A DNA stretch of 64,000 bases from Phyllostachys edulis (lineage: Eukaryota > Streptophyta > Magnoliopsida > Poales > Poaceae), in contig CM070546.1 in assembly GCA_036346405.1 (NCBI GenBank), forward strand, positions 107,948,826 to 108,012,825, given 5' to 3'. The notes under the pieces are model-generated. The model ran no database searches and had not been told where the DNA came from. It saw only the letters and a program-made list of their open reading frames with translations. The position numbers and the translations under genes are program-made. This document shows, piece after piece, positions 13,090-24,219 of the stretch. How positions within the stretch are numbered: the stretch's first letter is position 1; every line of letters begins with the position of its first letter.

Positions 13090-13330
13090 AACCCAAGACT
13101 AAGTCCGCCCGACTCAAGAGAATGAATGCTTTTACCGCAAAGAGCTAGGCCATTGGAAGAGGAACCGCAAGAAATACTGGCCGATCGAAAAAGAATGGTG
13201 GGACTAAACCTTCCACTTGGTATTAATGTTATAGATGTTTTACTTGCTGATTCTTACGTTAACTCATGGGTATTTGATACCGATTCGGTTGCTCATATTT
13301 GCAATTCGATCGAGTCTAACAAAGAATAGG
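13090..13330 (+). pseudogene. Zinc knuckle and protease remnant, Copia element 1
   Basis: Near 13115-13175 the sequence reads ECFYRKELGHWKRNRKK. A CCHC nucleic-acid-binding knuckle is expected here, but two of the three cysteines are replaced by arginine. Near 13260-13310 the aspartic protease region reads NSWVFDTDSVAHICNS; family members have D-[ST]-G at the catalytic position, so the glycine is replaced by aspartate (DTD). Both changes imply loss of function. The surroundings are frameshifted. Confidence 0.7.
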
Positions 13331-13639
13331 AGAGTTGCAAGAGGCGAGATGGATCTTGGCGTCGGAAATAAAGCAAAGGTTCTGCATTAGCCGTCGGGAC
13401 TTTACCATTGGTTTTGCCTTGAGATTTATTATGGAATTAAATAATTGTTATTACGTTCGACCATGAGTAGAAACATTATCTCGGCCTCATGTTTGATGGC
13501 GAGAGGGTTATAAATTCATTATTGAGGACAATGGTTGTTCTATATATTTGAATGATATGTTTTATGGCTATGCTCTGTTTTGAGCGGGTTGTTTATTTTA
13601 AATCTTGATGATGCACCCATCTTTAATATTAATGCAAAG

Positions 13640-14560
13640 AGGCTTGACCTAATAATATGAATTCCACTTTTATCCGGCATTGTCGTTTGGGTCACATAAG
13701 TGAGAAACGCATGAAGAAGCTCCATGATGATGGAATTCTAAACTCATTTGATTTGGAATCATTTGAAACATGCGAGTCTTGCCTACTCGGAAAATGACCA
13801 AGACACCTTTCTTTGGTCGGAATGAGAGGCGTCCGACTTGTTGGCACTCATACATACCGATGTGTGTGGACCAATGAGCCCGATAACTAGAGGTGGTTTT
13901 CAAGACTTCATTACTTTCACCGATGACTATAGTAGATATGGATATATCTATTTAATGAGGCACAAGTCGGAATCCTTTGAAAAGTTCAAAGAGTTCGAGA
14001 ATGAGGTCTGAGAATCAACTTGGCAAGACAATCAAATCTTTGCGATCGATCGTGGAGGTGAATTTTGAGCGAAATTTGGCAATCATTTGAAACAATGTGG
14101 AATTGTTCCTGACTTACACCACCGGTACTCCACAATGGAATGGGGTGTCCGAGCGTAATAGGACCTTGTTAGACATAGTTCGATCGATGATGAGCCAATC
14201 TGATCCGCCATTGTATTTTTGGGGTTACGCTCTAGAAGCAAACCGCTTTCACTTTAAATAGGATACCATCTAAATCAAGAGATAAGACACCATATGAGAT
14301 ATGGATTTGGGAAGAGTCCTAGCTTGTCTTTTCTAAAGGTTTGGGGATGTGATGTCTATGTTAAACGTTTGACGTCTGATAAACTCACACCTAAGTCGAA
14401 AAAATGCTTCTTTATAGGATATCCTAGGGAAACCAAAGGATATTATTTCTACAACCAAGAGGAGAGCAAAGTGTTTGTTGCCCGAAATGGTGTCTTTTTG
14501 GAAAAGGAGTTTCTTTCCAAAACAGTCAGTGGGAGAAAGGTGCAACTCGAAGAAATTTGG
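13640..14560 (+). pseudogene. Integrase remnant, Copia element 1
   Basis: The integrase inserts the cDNA copy into the host genome. Over several frames I see the pre-integrase domain RHCRLGHISEKRMKKLHDDG near 13675-13735, then CESCLLGK, the first catalytic aspartate in HTDVCGPM near 13850, the second in the SLRS-D-GGEF region near 14040-14065, and the glutamate region NGVSERNRT near 14140-14165. The C-terminal segment YGFGKSPSLSFLKVWGCDVY then VKRLTSDKLTPKSKKCFFIG begins the open frame at 14294. There are multiple single-base frameshifts. Retained core motifs with a broken frame indicate decay of a once intact gene. Confidence 0.75.
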
Positions 14561-15720
14561 GAAACATCTGAAAGTGTTTCAACTCCTATTGAACCTCTAC
14601 AGGATGAACAAAATATTGTTGAACCTGTAGATGAGGCATCAGCCCCACGTAGATCTAAAAGGCCACGTCAAATGCCTATAAGGTATGGGCATAACGTATT
14701 ATTATTGAATAATGATGAGCCTAACACTTATAAGGAAGCGATGATGGACCCAGACTCTGAGAAATGGCTTGGAGCCATGAAATCCGAGATAGACTCCATG
14801 AGAGACAACCAAGTTTGGAACCTGGTCGATCCACTTGATGGCGTTAAAACCATTGAGTGCAAATGGATCTATAAGAAAAAGATTGATATGGATGGAAATG
14901 TTCACATTCATAAAGCTCGACTAGTCGCAAAAGGTTTTCGACAAGTTCAAGGAGTTGACTACGATGAGACATTCTAACCGGTAGCGATGCTAAAATCTAT
15001 ACGGATCATTCTAGCTATTCTTTGCATATTTCGACTATGAGATATGGCAAATGGACGTCAAAACGGCTTTCCTTAATAGAAACCTAAGTGAGGATGTGTA
15101 CATGACACAACCTCAAGGTTTTGTTGATCCAAATAATGCTAGTAAAGTGTGCAAACTTGAAGTCCATTTATGGATTGAAGCAAGCATCTCGGAGTTGGAA
15201 TATACGTTTTGATGAGGAGATCAAAAGATTTGGTTTCATCAAAAACAAAGAAGAACCTTGTGTTTACATGAAGGTTAGTGGAGCGCACTTATAATTCTAA
15301 TCTTATATGTGGATGACATATTATTGATTGGGAATGACATTCCTATCTTTGGAATCTGTTAAGGCATCATTGAAAAATAGTTTTTCTATGAAGGACCTAG
15401 GAGAGGCAACATATATCTTGGGAATAAAGATCTATAGAGATAGATCGAGAAGGCTAATTGGATTAAGCCAAAGTACTTATATTGACAAGGTGTTGATTAG
15501 GTTCAACATGCAAAATGCCAAGAAAGGGTTCTTGCCTATGTCACATGGCATAAGTCTTAGCAAGAGTCGGTGTCCTTCGACTCTCGATGAGCGAGACCGC
15601 ATGAATGGTATTCCATATGCTTGACTATTGGATCTATCATATACGCCATGATATGTACTCGACGGATGTATCATATGCTCTAAGTATTATTTAGTAGATA
15701 CCAAGTCGATCCCGGTGAAG
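14561..15720 (+). pseudogene. Reverse transcriptase remnant, Copia element 1
   Basis: RNA-directed DNA polymerase. Motifs in order are KWLGAMKSEIDSMRDNQVWN near 14762-14820, CKWIYKKKIDMDG near 14859-14897, KARLVAKGFRQVQGVDYDET near 14914-14973 (followed by a stop), WQMDVKTAFLN near 15046, and the catalytic box LYVDDILLIGND near 15302-15337, which keeps both aspartates. A frameshift follows, and the frame resumes at 15328 with SMKDLGEATYILGIKIYRDR. The catalytic box is intact but the chain is interrupted several times. Confidence 0.8.
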
Positions 15721-15725
15721 GTCCT

Positions 15726-16280
15726 TTGGACGGTGTGAAAAACATTCTTAAATACTTGAGAAGGACTAAGGATGCGTTCCTAGTTTATGGTGGTGATGAA
15801 GAGCTGGTTGTAAATGGTTACACCGATGCAAGCTTCCAAACCGACAAAGATGATTATCGTTCGCAATCTAGTTTTGTATTCATTTTGAATGGAGGTGCGG
15901 TGAGCTGGAAAAGTTCCAAGCAAGAAACGGTAGCTGATTCCACAACAGAGGCCGAGTACATTGCGGCTTTGGAAGCTGCAAAAGAAGGTGTTTGGATAAG
16001 GAATTTTATTCTTGAGTTGGGTATGGTTCCGAGTGCCTCGGCCCAATGGATCTCTATTGTGACAACAATGGAGCCATTCTTGTGAGCTAGAAGCCTAGAT
16101 CCCATCAAGTCCAAGCACATACTCAGCGTTATCATCTCATTCGCGAATTGGTGGATAGAGGAGATGTTAAGATATGCAAAGTTCATACAGATTTAAATGT
16201 TGCCGATCCGCTGACAAAGCCTCTCACATGACCAAAGCATGAGGCGCACACAAGAGCTATCGGTATTAGATACTTAAATG
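15726..16280 (+). pseudogene. RNase H remnant, Copia element 1
   Basis: RNase H degrades the RNA strand of the RNA-DNA hybrid. The frame shows NGYTDASFQTDKDDYRSQSS near 15810-15870, then GGAVSWKSSKQETVADSTTE and AEYIAALEAAKEGVWIRNFI, the canonical Copia RNase H core. It shifts frame near 16050 (DLYCDN region) and the C-terminus is readable to about 16280 (IRYLND), just before the purine tract. Confidence 0.8.
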
Positions 16281-16293
16281 ATTGACTCTAGTG

Positions 16294-16304
16294 CAAGTGG
16301 GAGA
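16294..16304 (+). other. Polypurine tract, Copia element 1
   Basis: AAGTGGGAGA-type purine run directly abutting the 3' LTR, the usual plus-strand primer of this group. Confidence 0.8.
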
Positions 16305-17860
16305 TATTGGAAATATGCCCTAGAGGCAATCATAGAGATGATTATATTTCATTATGTTCACAATATTTGATAATATGTTCCTTGAATGAATCATCACCAT
16401 GAAGATTAACGAGTATGTGACTTGTTGGTGAAGCTCTTTTTAACTTATGATGATGTCGTTCTAAAAGTATCCTCGGTCGAAAGTCACTAGTGGAACACTA
16501 GTGACTCTACGACTAGCACATGCATTGATTGATGACCATGTTTCACGGTCATGGATATAAGGATATCGAATCAATAATGTGGACACGTGTTAGAGAACGT
16601 GGTGTTGGATAAGACCCACCTTGAGACACTATTGAGATTGTTATGATTCTATGTGTCGTTAGTTGGTCTCAAGCAATGATGATGTATAATCCTTAGACCG
16701 AGATCAAGATGGTTTCCTACATGTGTAATAGCACTCTTAGGGGTTGCCAAACGCTACTAGAATCGGGTAGTTATAAAGGTAGCTTTCGGGTATGCTATGA
16801 AATATGCGAGAGGATGTGACTAGTCGGATATGGATTTGCCCTCCTAACATAACAGAGAGATATCTCGGGCCCTCAAGTGGTTGGATAAAGAAAGTGCATG
16901 GCCATGCCCTTTGGTGGTCAAGAGTTCGACCACATAAGGTTATCCGATACTCGATCGAGAAAGCATTGAGCAGTCCATGGATGACACAACATCTCACCGA
17001 GTTCAACCAGATATCGTGAGGTAAAGGGAGAATACATGAGTAGGTAGTTAGATTCGCCATTCTGGACCGGTCGTATGGAGATACAAGCAAGTCGAGACCG
17101 GTCGAACGTAATCACAGAGTGGTGAAACCAAGTCGTAAGGAGTTACGAGTTGGTCGTGATCAAATCTGAGCTGGTCGTATAGAGATAGGACACAGTCGTA
17201 AGTGATGAGGACCTGGTCGTAGATCATATTGCATTAAGGTTCGTCCGATATAATTTGTGTGTATTCGGGAATCGTTATGTCTCGCTAGGAACCGCCTTCG
17301 ACTCGTGGTCGGAAAGGGTTTCCGAGTCACAACCGAACTACACATGAACCTAACGGGTCACACACTTAACGGGTTGGAACAAACCAGTACGAATACGATT
17401 CGTAAAGCGTGTTTGGATAGGATCCGTCACGGGCCTATATAAGGAGATGCATGAGGCTGTTGGGGGTGGACGTGAGTTGCCCTACCGAAACCCTAGCCGC
17501 CATCTTCTTGAAAGCCTCCCCGTGCGATTTGGTGCTAGCACACCGGCGTACGGTTGTTCCTTCCCTGGACGTGTGGATACCATAGAGGCGCTTCTACGTT
17601 GTTGCGCTTAAGGACGATCCGCGATCTTCGCAAGGAACTGCAGAGGTGCTAAAGGAGACGATCAACCAACGAGGACGCTGGACGATCGACTACGACCAGT
17701 ACATCGACGCGCTCTTCGTCGGACCAGGCTGCTCCGACACTTCTTCCGCTGCTCTACGCGTCTAGTGGTAACGATCTGTGATCATCTTCTTGCTTGGCTT
17801 CCTGGTTTACGTGGTAGACATTTTGATTTGTTGCTATCGTAGCCTACCCGTATCCCAACA
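16305..17860 (+). repeat. 3' LTR of Copia element 1
   Basis: Matches 9666-11227 along its whole length. Its terminal dinucleotide is TA rather than TG (TATTGGAAAT), a change at the highly conserved LTR tip. Differences from the 5' LTR are mainly short indels, often in GGTCG or CCGG contexts. It has a TATA box at 17436-17442. Confidence 0.92.
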
Positions 17861-17865
17861 GCCTA

Positions 17866-18249
17866 AGGGTTTGGATGGGCATACCGCTGGTCGTTTTTTG
17901 TTTATGTACTATGCTTCTGCTATTTCATTTGCTACCTCTCATGCTTGAGCTTTTATTTGGCCGGTCGACCCTTGTAATATAAAATTTATAATTGATTAAG
18001 TTATGTACCATATTTGTTTTATTTTGTATGTATGTATGGATGGATGGATGTTTATGTCATTGTTGTGGATGTGTGTACTAGCCACTGACCATGGGACTGG
18101 TACGACACACACACACGAGGACTTCGGGTATTCAAAGCTCGGAGTTCGACATAGTGTTTGGGAGAAACTCTCGGTTTAGCGAAGTGTCGCCTTACTATCT
18201 GGTTGAAGGCGGTCTAACCGGCCCAGTTGGGTGGTCTGACTGGCTAGGG
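17866..18249 (+). repeat. Tail of LTR copy c and start of an unclassified repeat
   Basis: Continues copy c after the Copia insertion (AAGGGTTTGGATGGGC...). A short CA run near 18104-18116 may mark the LTR end (GGTACGACA). From about 18211 the sequence has GCGGTCTAACCGGCC-type blocks that continue after the solo LTR at 19774. No gene is seen. Confidence 0.4.
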
Positions 18250-19768
18250 TGAAGGAATATGGGTAGGCTACACTAGTTGGCAATTCAAAAATTCTATCAC
18301 ATAAACCAGAAAGTCATACAAGTAAGAGATCATATATCTTTACCACTAGACGTGCAGTACAGTAGAAGAAGAGTTGGAGCAGCCTGATCCAACATCGAGC
18401 GTATCCATGTAGAGGTTGTAGTCGATCGTCCAACGTCCTCGACACTGATCGTCTCCTCTAGCAACCTATTACGTTCCTTGCGTAGGTCATGGATCGTCCT
18501 CGATCAGTACAGCAACAACCGTAGCAACGCCTTTACGGTATCCACACATCCAGGGGTGGAACGCCATACGCCGGTGTGCTAGTACCAACGCGCACAGTAG
18601 GGCATTCGGGGAGATGGTGGCTAGGGTTTTGTAGAGCAACTCTCTTACGTTCCAACAGCCTCATGCATCCCCTTATAAAGAACTCATAACGGGTCGTATC
18701 CGAACTGGTTTGTTCCAATCCGTTAAGTGTGTGACCAGGTAGGTTCATGCATAATTGGTTGTGACTCGAAAACTCTTTTCCGACCACAATACATTAGCGG
18801 CTCCTAGTAGGACATAACGATTCCCAAATACACATAAATGTTATATCAGACGAATCTTATGCAATATGATCTGCAATTAGGTCCTTATCACTCACGACCA
18901 ACACATATCTCCATACGACCAGTTCATATTTAGTTATGACCAGTTCACCGACTAGTTAGTGATCATGTATGACCAGCTCACGACCAGTTCGTATATGGTC
19001 GAACTAAACAACCTGCTTGTGTATTCTCCTTTTGCCTCACGATATCTGGTTGAACTCCAATTGAGATATATGTCATCCATGGATTGTTCAATACTTTCTC
19101 GATCTAGTGACGGATAACTTCATGTGATCGACTCTTCGACCACTAGTGGCATGACATGCACTTTCTTTATTCGACCATATCGAGGGGCCCAAAGATATCT
19201 CTCCTGTTATGTTAGGAGGGGCAAATCTCATATCCGACCAGTCACATCCCTCCGCATTTTTCATAGCATACCAAAAAGTTACCTTTATAACTACCTAGTT
19301 ACGGAGTAGCATTTGGCAACCCCTAATAGTACTATTACAAATATAGAAAACCATGCTAATATCAGGTATAAGGATTATACATAATCATTTCTTGAGACCA
19401 ACTGATGACATGCAAAATCATAACAATCTCAATAATGTCTAAAGGTGGGTCAATCCAACACCATGTTCTCTAGCATATGTTCACATTATTGTTTCGATAT
19501 CCCCATATCCATGACCGGTGAAACATGGTCATCAATCAATACATGTGCTGGTTGATAAGTTACTAGTGTCCTGACGAATGACATCCGATCACGGATACAT
19601 TTAGAATGACATCATATAACTTAAAGAGCTTCACCAACAAGTCATGTACTTGTTAATCTTTATAAATGATAATTCATCCAAGGAACGTAATAACATTTAT
19701 TCTATAACTCATGAACATAGACATGATATAATCATCTCTATGATTGCCTCTAGGGCATATTGCCAACA
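18250..19768 (-). mobile_element. Copia solo LTR (BARE/RIRE1-like, diverged)
   Basis: Reverse complement of the same LTR family as 9666-11227. It starts TGAAGGAATATGGGTAGGC and ends CTCTAGGGCATATTGCCAACA-like sequence. An exact 5-bp target duplication TAGGG lies at 18245-18249 and 19769-19773. There is no primer site, pol or second LTR, so it is a solo LTR. It is clearly more diverged than the LTRs of element 1, including an eroded TATA box (CCTTATAAAG near 18671). Confidence 0.9.
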
Positions 19769-19773
19769 TAGGG

Positions 19774-21345
19774 GTGGCGGTTAGACCGGCCAAAGGTGGC
19801 GGTCAGACCGGCCGAGGGCGCAGTCAAACCGGCCAGGGCGTGATCATGCAAAATGAGGTGTGATGATCTTGTGGAATTGGCCAAAGTCGATGTATTTAGT
19901 GCATAGGTGTTGCATGATGCATGTTTTGGCTAACGTGGGTCAAGTTGTGAGGAGTTTATGCCCGAAATCGATTTCTTGGTCTATTGCTGTGTAGGTGGCT
20001 TGGAGTCAACTACAGTCAACGATGAGGATGATAGGGACTAGGCTAGGAGAGCTGAGGACTAGAATGATCGAGGATTCCGGGTGAAGTGGTTTGACTCAAG
20101 CATGGTGCAAGATAGACAAGAATGACCGAATGGGAAGTTCGGTGCAACGGGTTGCATCAAGTGGTTTAGGGGTCGGTGCAAATGTTATTGTGGTTCTGGT
20201 GGGAGCTGAATGAGGGAAACTTGCCAACATGAAGAAAGTTATCGATGAACTTACGCATGGCGAAGCATGGGATTGCTTTACATTGATTGGGCTCGGCCTT
20301 GGAGAAGGGTCGAGAAGGGGTATTTTGGTATCTTCTCCAAAATACTAGGTTAGTAACCTTAGGGAAATCGCGGTGCAAGACGGTGCAAAGAGAGATGGTT
20401 TAGGTCAAGAGAAGACGACGATCACAAAGAGACAGATTCGGGAGACCTGGGTTGTCATCTGCTTTGAGAAGTGTGCATTAGTGTAGACTCATTCATGTGT
20501 GGGCTTAACGGTTGTTCAATAAGGTTTCTCTCTAGACCTAGCCTCCACTGTAAAAGAGGAGGCTGCAAGATTTGCACCTTCAAGCCTTTGAAACCCTAAT
20601 TTGTGATTTTGGGTAAGTGGAGGAAATAGAGGAGGCTAGGGTTTGAGGGAGATGGATTGAGAAATTAGGTGCTCAAGTGTGAGCTTTTGTCCACCATGGT
20701 GGAGTGGTTGTAAACTTACAATACCTCTAATCAATCCAATCAAGATTGCCCCAATATGAGTTATATCTTGTTCTTTCTTTGATGATTTTGGGGTTTTAAT
20801 GTTCCAATGGTTTTGGTTGGGTCTTTTGTTGTGATCTAGTTTGCTGGGACTTGTTGGATCTGATCCAAGGTCATCTTGACCATCTTCCATCCACGAGCAA
20901 GCTCTTGGTTTCCCCAGTTTTTTTGCCTTCTTGATCTCAATCAAGAAATTTAAGGAACCTTGGCTTCGATCATTGATTGGAATAGGTTCCTGACCTCCCT
21001 AATGAGCTATGTTTGAAATCTTAGGCGATTTGGATCTCAGAATTAAAAGTTAGGTCGATTTGAGGATCTTTCAAGCTACTGTTCTTGCAACCGACGGTCG
21101 GACAGCCCTACCAAGCGGTCATATCAGCCAACAGTCAGATCGGCCAGGCTCACTGGTAAGACCGGTCGTGTGTCTTTGAGCTCGGGGTTTTTCGGTTTCA
21201 ATGCAAGACTTCGCTGTGATCTTTTGCCTTTGATCTTCATAGCTTTTATAGCTATTGGAGTAATAACGAAGTTGAATACTACAAGATAAGTGCTCATATT
21301 CACCCCTCTCTAGTCACTTATTCGGTTCAACATATTGTAAGCATG
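19774..21345. repeat. Unclassified LTR-like repeat
   Basis: Starts with three tandem copies of a GGCGGTCAGACCGGCC-type unit (19774-19840), which continue from before the solo LTR. The rest is non-coding, with another group of related CGGTCGGACAGCC/GCGGTCATATCAGCC blocks near 21088-21170. It ends near TTCACCCCTCTCTAGTCACTTATTCGG (about 21300-21330), a phrase that resembles LTR ends of some grass Copia elements. No primer site follows. No coding region could be supported. Confidence 0.35.
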
Positions 21346-21792
21346 ATTTGGTTCTAGCTACTTTATATTGGAACACAAGTTGCTGGATCAGTCAATAGGA
21401 TTCTACGAACAATCCTAGAGGATGAACTATCTATCCTAGTCCAATCTACTTAAAACCAAGTAGGAACAAAATGTAAATCTCTTGCTACCCGGGCTCATGG
21501 AAAAAGACATTTTAAACTCTTGCGCTAATTGTCGTTAATTGCGGTATTTGTCATCAATTGTTGTTACTTGTCGTTAATTGTCATTAAACGACATCAAACA
21601 AACCATCATTTGTCTTAGGGGTATTTTAGACATTTCCTAACTCAGAAGCTGCAGCCAACCTACCTAAAAGTAAGACATTCAAACACCAAACCTTTCTAGC
21701 TCAGCCGTTCAACCCTGCAGCCCAGCTAAAAGCCATTTTTCAAAAAAAAACTGCAGTTGTGCCAAACAGGCCCTAAGTCTAAGTGCGACTTA
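21346..21792. other. AT-rich non-coding DNA with a transposon end
   Basis: No gene. GTTGTGCCAAACAGGCCC followed by TAA near 21757-21777 looks like the terminal inverted repeat of a separate small DNA transposon, but I could not find its other end. Repeated TTGTCGTTAATTG-type words occur at 21528-21590. Confidence 0.3.
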
Positions 21793-21813
21793 GGCCCTAT
21801 TTGGTAGAGCTCC
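21793..21813 (+). repeat. Left terminal inverted repeat of Harbinger element
   Basis: GGCCCTATTTGGTAGAGCTCC preceded by TTA. Pairs with 56719-56739. Confidence 0.55.
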
Positions 21814-22001
21814 AGATTCTTATTTTCTAGATTCTACTCTTGGTTATCTAAGAATCCACTTCTCTAAGAATCTAGAGCTGTCTGTTTGACGAGGATCTAA
21901 TTATCCTCATTTAATTATTTATTTGTAATTCTTATTATGGATAATAATACCATCACATGGTTCTTGAGTATACCCCTTAATGTTCATAAGGGAGAAGCTG
22001 G

Positions 22002-22233
22002 AGTCGTAAGACCTTCTCTGACTACCTCAAGGTCGTAAGTTCTTGTACGACTAGCCCATAGTCGTAAGTCCTTCTACGACTACCTCATGGTCGTAAGTTC
22101 TTCTACGACCAGCCCATAGTCGTAAGTCCTTCTACGACTACCTCATGGTCGTAACTTCTTCTACAACTAGCTCATAGTCGTAAGTCCTTCTACGACTACC
22201 TCATAGTCGTAACTTCTTCTACGACTAGGTCAG
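22002..22233 (+). repeat. Tandem hairpin array, eight 29-bp units (LTR U3)
   Basis: Units alternate between TAGTCGTA...TACGACTA and TGGTCGTA...TACGACCA, each an 8-bp perfect or near-perfect inverted repeat around an 8-nt pyrimidine-rich loop, followed by ACCTCA or GCCCA-type spacers. The two unit types differ by a paired change at the stem that keeps it complementary. The array lies about 250 bp upstream of the TATA box, in the U3 enhancer position. Confidence 0.9.
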
Positions 22234-22477
22234 CTACGACCACCCTATAATTAATTGAGCTTGCAGACAAGTAGACACAATTGATTAGGGCATCTAAACA
22301 GTTAGTATACACTGTTATTCTCTAGAATAATTACACGATTAAACTCTCTGCCATGATGATAACCGCCTGGCGACGTGGGGACATTACTACTCCAACAATA
22401 ATCTCCAGTAACTGCTTCATCATCTGAAACGTTGAGGCGCCCTTTGGACCGGAAAAACCGCCGCCTACTTCGAGCAC

Positions 22478-22485
22478 TATATAAA
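22478..22485 (+). promoter_or_regulatory. TATA box of Tat 5' LTR
   Basis: TATATAAA in CACTATATAAAGGGCGG, 243 bp before the LTR end. The same motif is at 34969-34976 in the 3' LTR. Confidence 0.8.
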
Positions 22486-22728
22486 GGGCGGAATCAGTAG
22501 ACGGCAGAAGAGAGGCAATCAGGAGCACAAGACATTAGACTTGAGTCTTTCTCTTGATCTATAACTAGCATACTTAATATAGCCACACAGGAGTAGGGTT
22601 GTTATTCTATCTGGAGAAGGCCTGAATCTGTATAAAAATCCCTGTGTCATTCTCTCTACGTGATTTGAGTCTTGGAGACCCCCCGAATCAAACAATCATT
22701 ACGTAAGATCGGTTCTAAAACACCGACA

Positions 22729-22750
22729 GTTGACACCGTCCTGGGGATCT
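22729..22750 (+). other. Primer-binding region of Tat element
   Basis: GTTGACACCGTCCTGGGGAT immediately follows the 5' LTR. It resembles the TTGGCRCCGTC-type primer sites of Tat-group elements, with changes. I did not identify the tRNA. Confidence 0.5.
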
Positions 22751-22795
22751 TCTCGTCAATAGGTTTCCTTCATTTTTCTCAACTCTAATACTTCC

Positions 22796-24192
22796 ATGGT
22801 AGGAGAGTGGAACGAAGAGAACTGGTTCGACTTGGCCGATTACGCAAATATCGACATAGATGCCGGCTTCAACTATGAGCCAAGTATTGTATCATCCAAT
22901 GGTAATATCGCCTCCAGAGATCATTCATCGGATCCAGGAGACTATACCACCGTTGGAGTTGAGGAGGGATCCTTATCCCCCACAACGTTACGTTCAATTG
23001 AGGGACCAGTTTTCTTAGAGAGCAAGAGTCAATCTGACTATGATCAAGACTGTACCAAGGCAGGCTCAGAGCATAACGAGGGTTCCCCCTTTAAATGTTC
23101 AAGTCCGTCCAAGACAGTTCGACCTGACACGGTAAGTCCTAGAAGCCATCATTCTGGAGCTTCATCAGCATCTGGTAGTTATCTCTCTCTACTTATCTCC
23201 CAGAGGATGGGGTCGAGCATGCTTTTCCTACTAGTTTGACCATCCCCTCGTAGGGCTCACCTGCGGACAGAGATGGTTATAACCCGGGATTCTCCTTCCT
23301 AGAGGGGCTTGCTCCAAGTCACTAGATGGTGCCTTTCGACTACTCCTCAAGCGAGGAAGCCTCAAGCGCAAGTGGAGATCATCCACGGGAGGTCTTCGTC
23401 CTTCCCTCAGATAATAATCACTCTCCTAGAGACAGGACTGAGGACACTCTCTGACGATCACACACTGCAACCCCTCGTGGCAATAGCGAGGACACCTCCG
23501 GTGATGAACAAGATCAACACTCTGATGAGCGTGAGGGAGATCCTCGAAATAATCGCACTCCAGTGAGGTGAACTCGAGGATCGGATATGGACGATCCTGA
23601 GACAACCCGATAGAGAAGAATTGTGGCTCAGAGATATCTGCCTGGATGCATCCAGTATCAGTCGGAGGAAGCTCAGGAACTCCAGCACATCAACGATCTG
23701 CTTGAGAACCCATCTCAGGAACTTGCCCGAACGCCCGGCTACGACCTCTTCGTCGAAGAGATCACACAAAGGATTCGAAGCACGATGGCTATACTTGAGC
23801 ACCCTCGATGGCATCAACCCAGAAGTCATAGCGGTACGACTCCATCAGCTACCAGTCGTTCGAACAACTCATCGCATGGACATCGGCACGACACCAGGTC
23901 ATATCACTCTCCTAACCTTAACTCCCGTCGAAGAAGAGTTCTTCAAACGCCTGATGATCAACAAGCTCCAGGAGAGGTGATCGTTCACCACTCCAACCCA
24001 GAAATCTACAACAACAAATGGAATACGAGGAGTATTTCCCTCGTAAGGTTGAGACCTACCACAGGTCGGGTCTACCCACAACCGGGTATCATCGCGTACG
24101 ATCACCTGGTGATATCAACCCTTCTTTTTCGCAAACAAGGCATCAAGAAGTCATTACTGGGTGTCGGGCATTCTCACCCGACCTCTGAGTAG
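22796..24192 (+). pseudogene. Gag N-terminal region, Tat element
   Basis: The frame opens at an ATG 67 bp after the LTR with MVGEWNEENWFDLADYANID, an acidic N-terminus, and runs 147 residues to 23239. The middle (23240-23620) is frameshifted. A second open stretch, 23623-24192, contains MAQRYLPGCIQYQSEEAQEL followed by Ser/Arg/His-rich, low-complexity sequence typical of the linker in front of the capsid domain in Tat elements. No enzymatic motif is present. Confidence 0.65.
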
Positions 24193-24219
24193 TTCGCTGG
24201 CCACCTCGGTTTCGACCAG

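Larger units (their letters stand above)
9666..17860 (+). mobile_element. Full-length Copia element, BARE/RIRE1-like
   Basis: An LTR retrotransposon of 8,195 bp with two LTRs of about 1.56 kb, an initiator-Met-type primer site, gag-protease-integrase-RT-RNase H order (Copia order), a purine tract, and an exact 5-bp target duplication GCCTA at 9661-9665 and 17861-17865. The LTR start TGTTGGAAATATGCCCTAGA is that of the BARE-1/WIS/Angela group of grasses, whose rice member is RIRE1. The LTRs are nearly identical over long blocks, apart from scattered small indels, yet the coding region is badly frameshifted. It is inserted inside the Tekay-like LTR copy c. Confidence 0.93.
21887..22728 (+). repeat. 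5' LTR of Tat element
   Basis: 842 bp, TGACGAGGATC to ACACCGACA. Contains the 29-bp hairpin array (22002-22233), a TATA box at 22478 and the transcript leader GCAGAAGAGAGGCAATCAGG. Pairs with 34407-35219. Confidence 0.93.

Noticed and set aside
16737..17442. Open frames in the 3' LTR and their 5' LTR copies
   Set aside because: LTR U3 sequence; frames on both strands without domains.
21300..21345. Possible Copia leader ending in a primer-binding site
   Set aside because: The TTCACCCCTCTCTAG phrase resembles some Copia LTR ends, but no TGGTATCAGAGC follows, so no element border could be set.
22002..22233. Regularly spaced repeats suggesting a CRISPR array
   Set aside because: The spacers are themselves repeated, the context is a plant LTR, and no cas genes exist; it is a tandem hairpin repeat.
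22331..22528. Minus-strand frame of 65 codons in the Tat 5' LTR
   Set aside because: Overlaps the LTR promoter, has no domain, and looks like chance.
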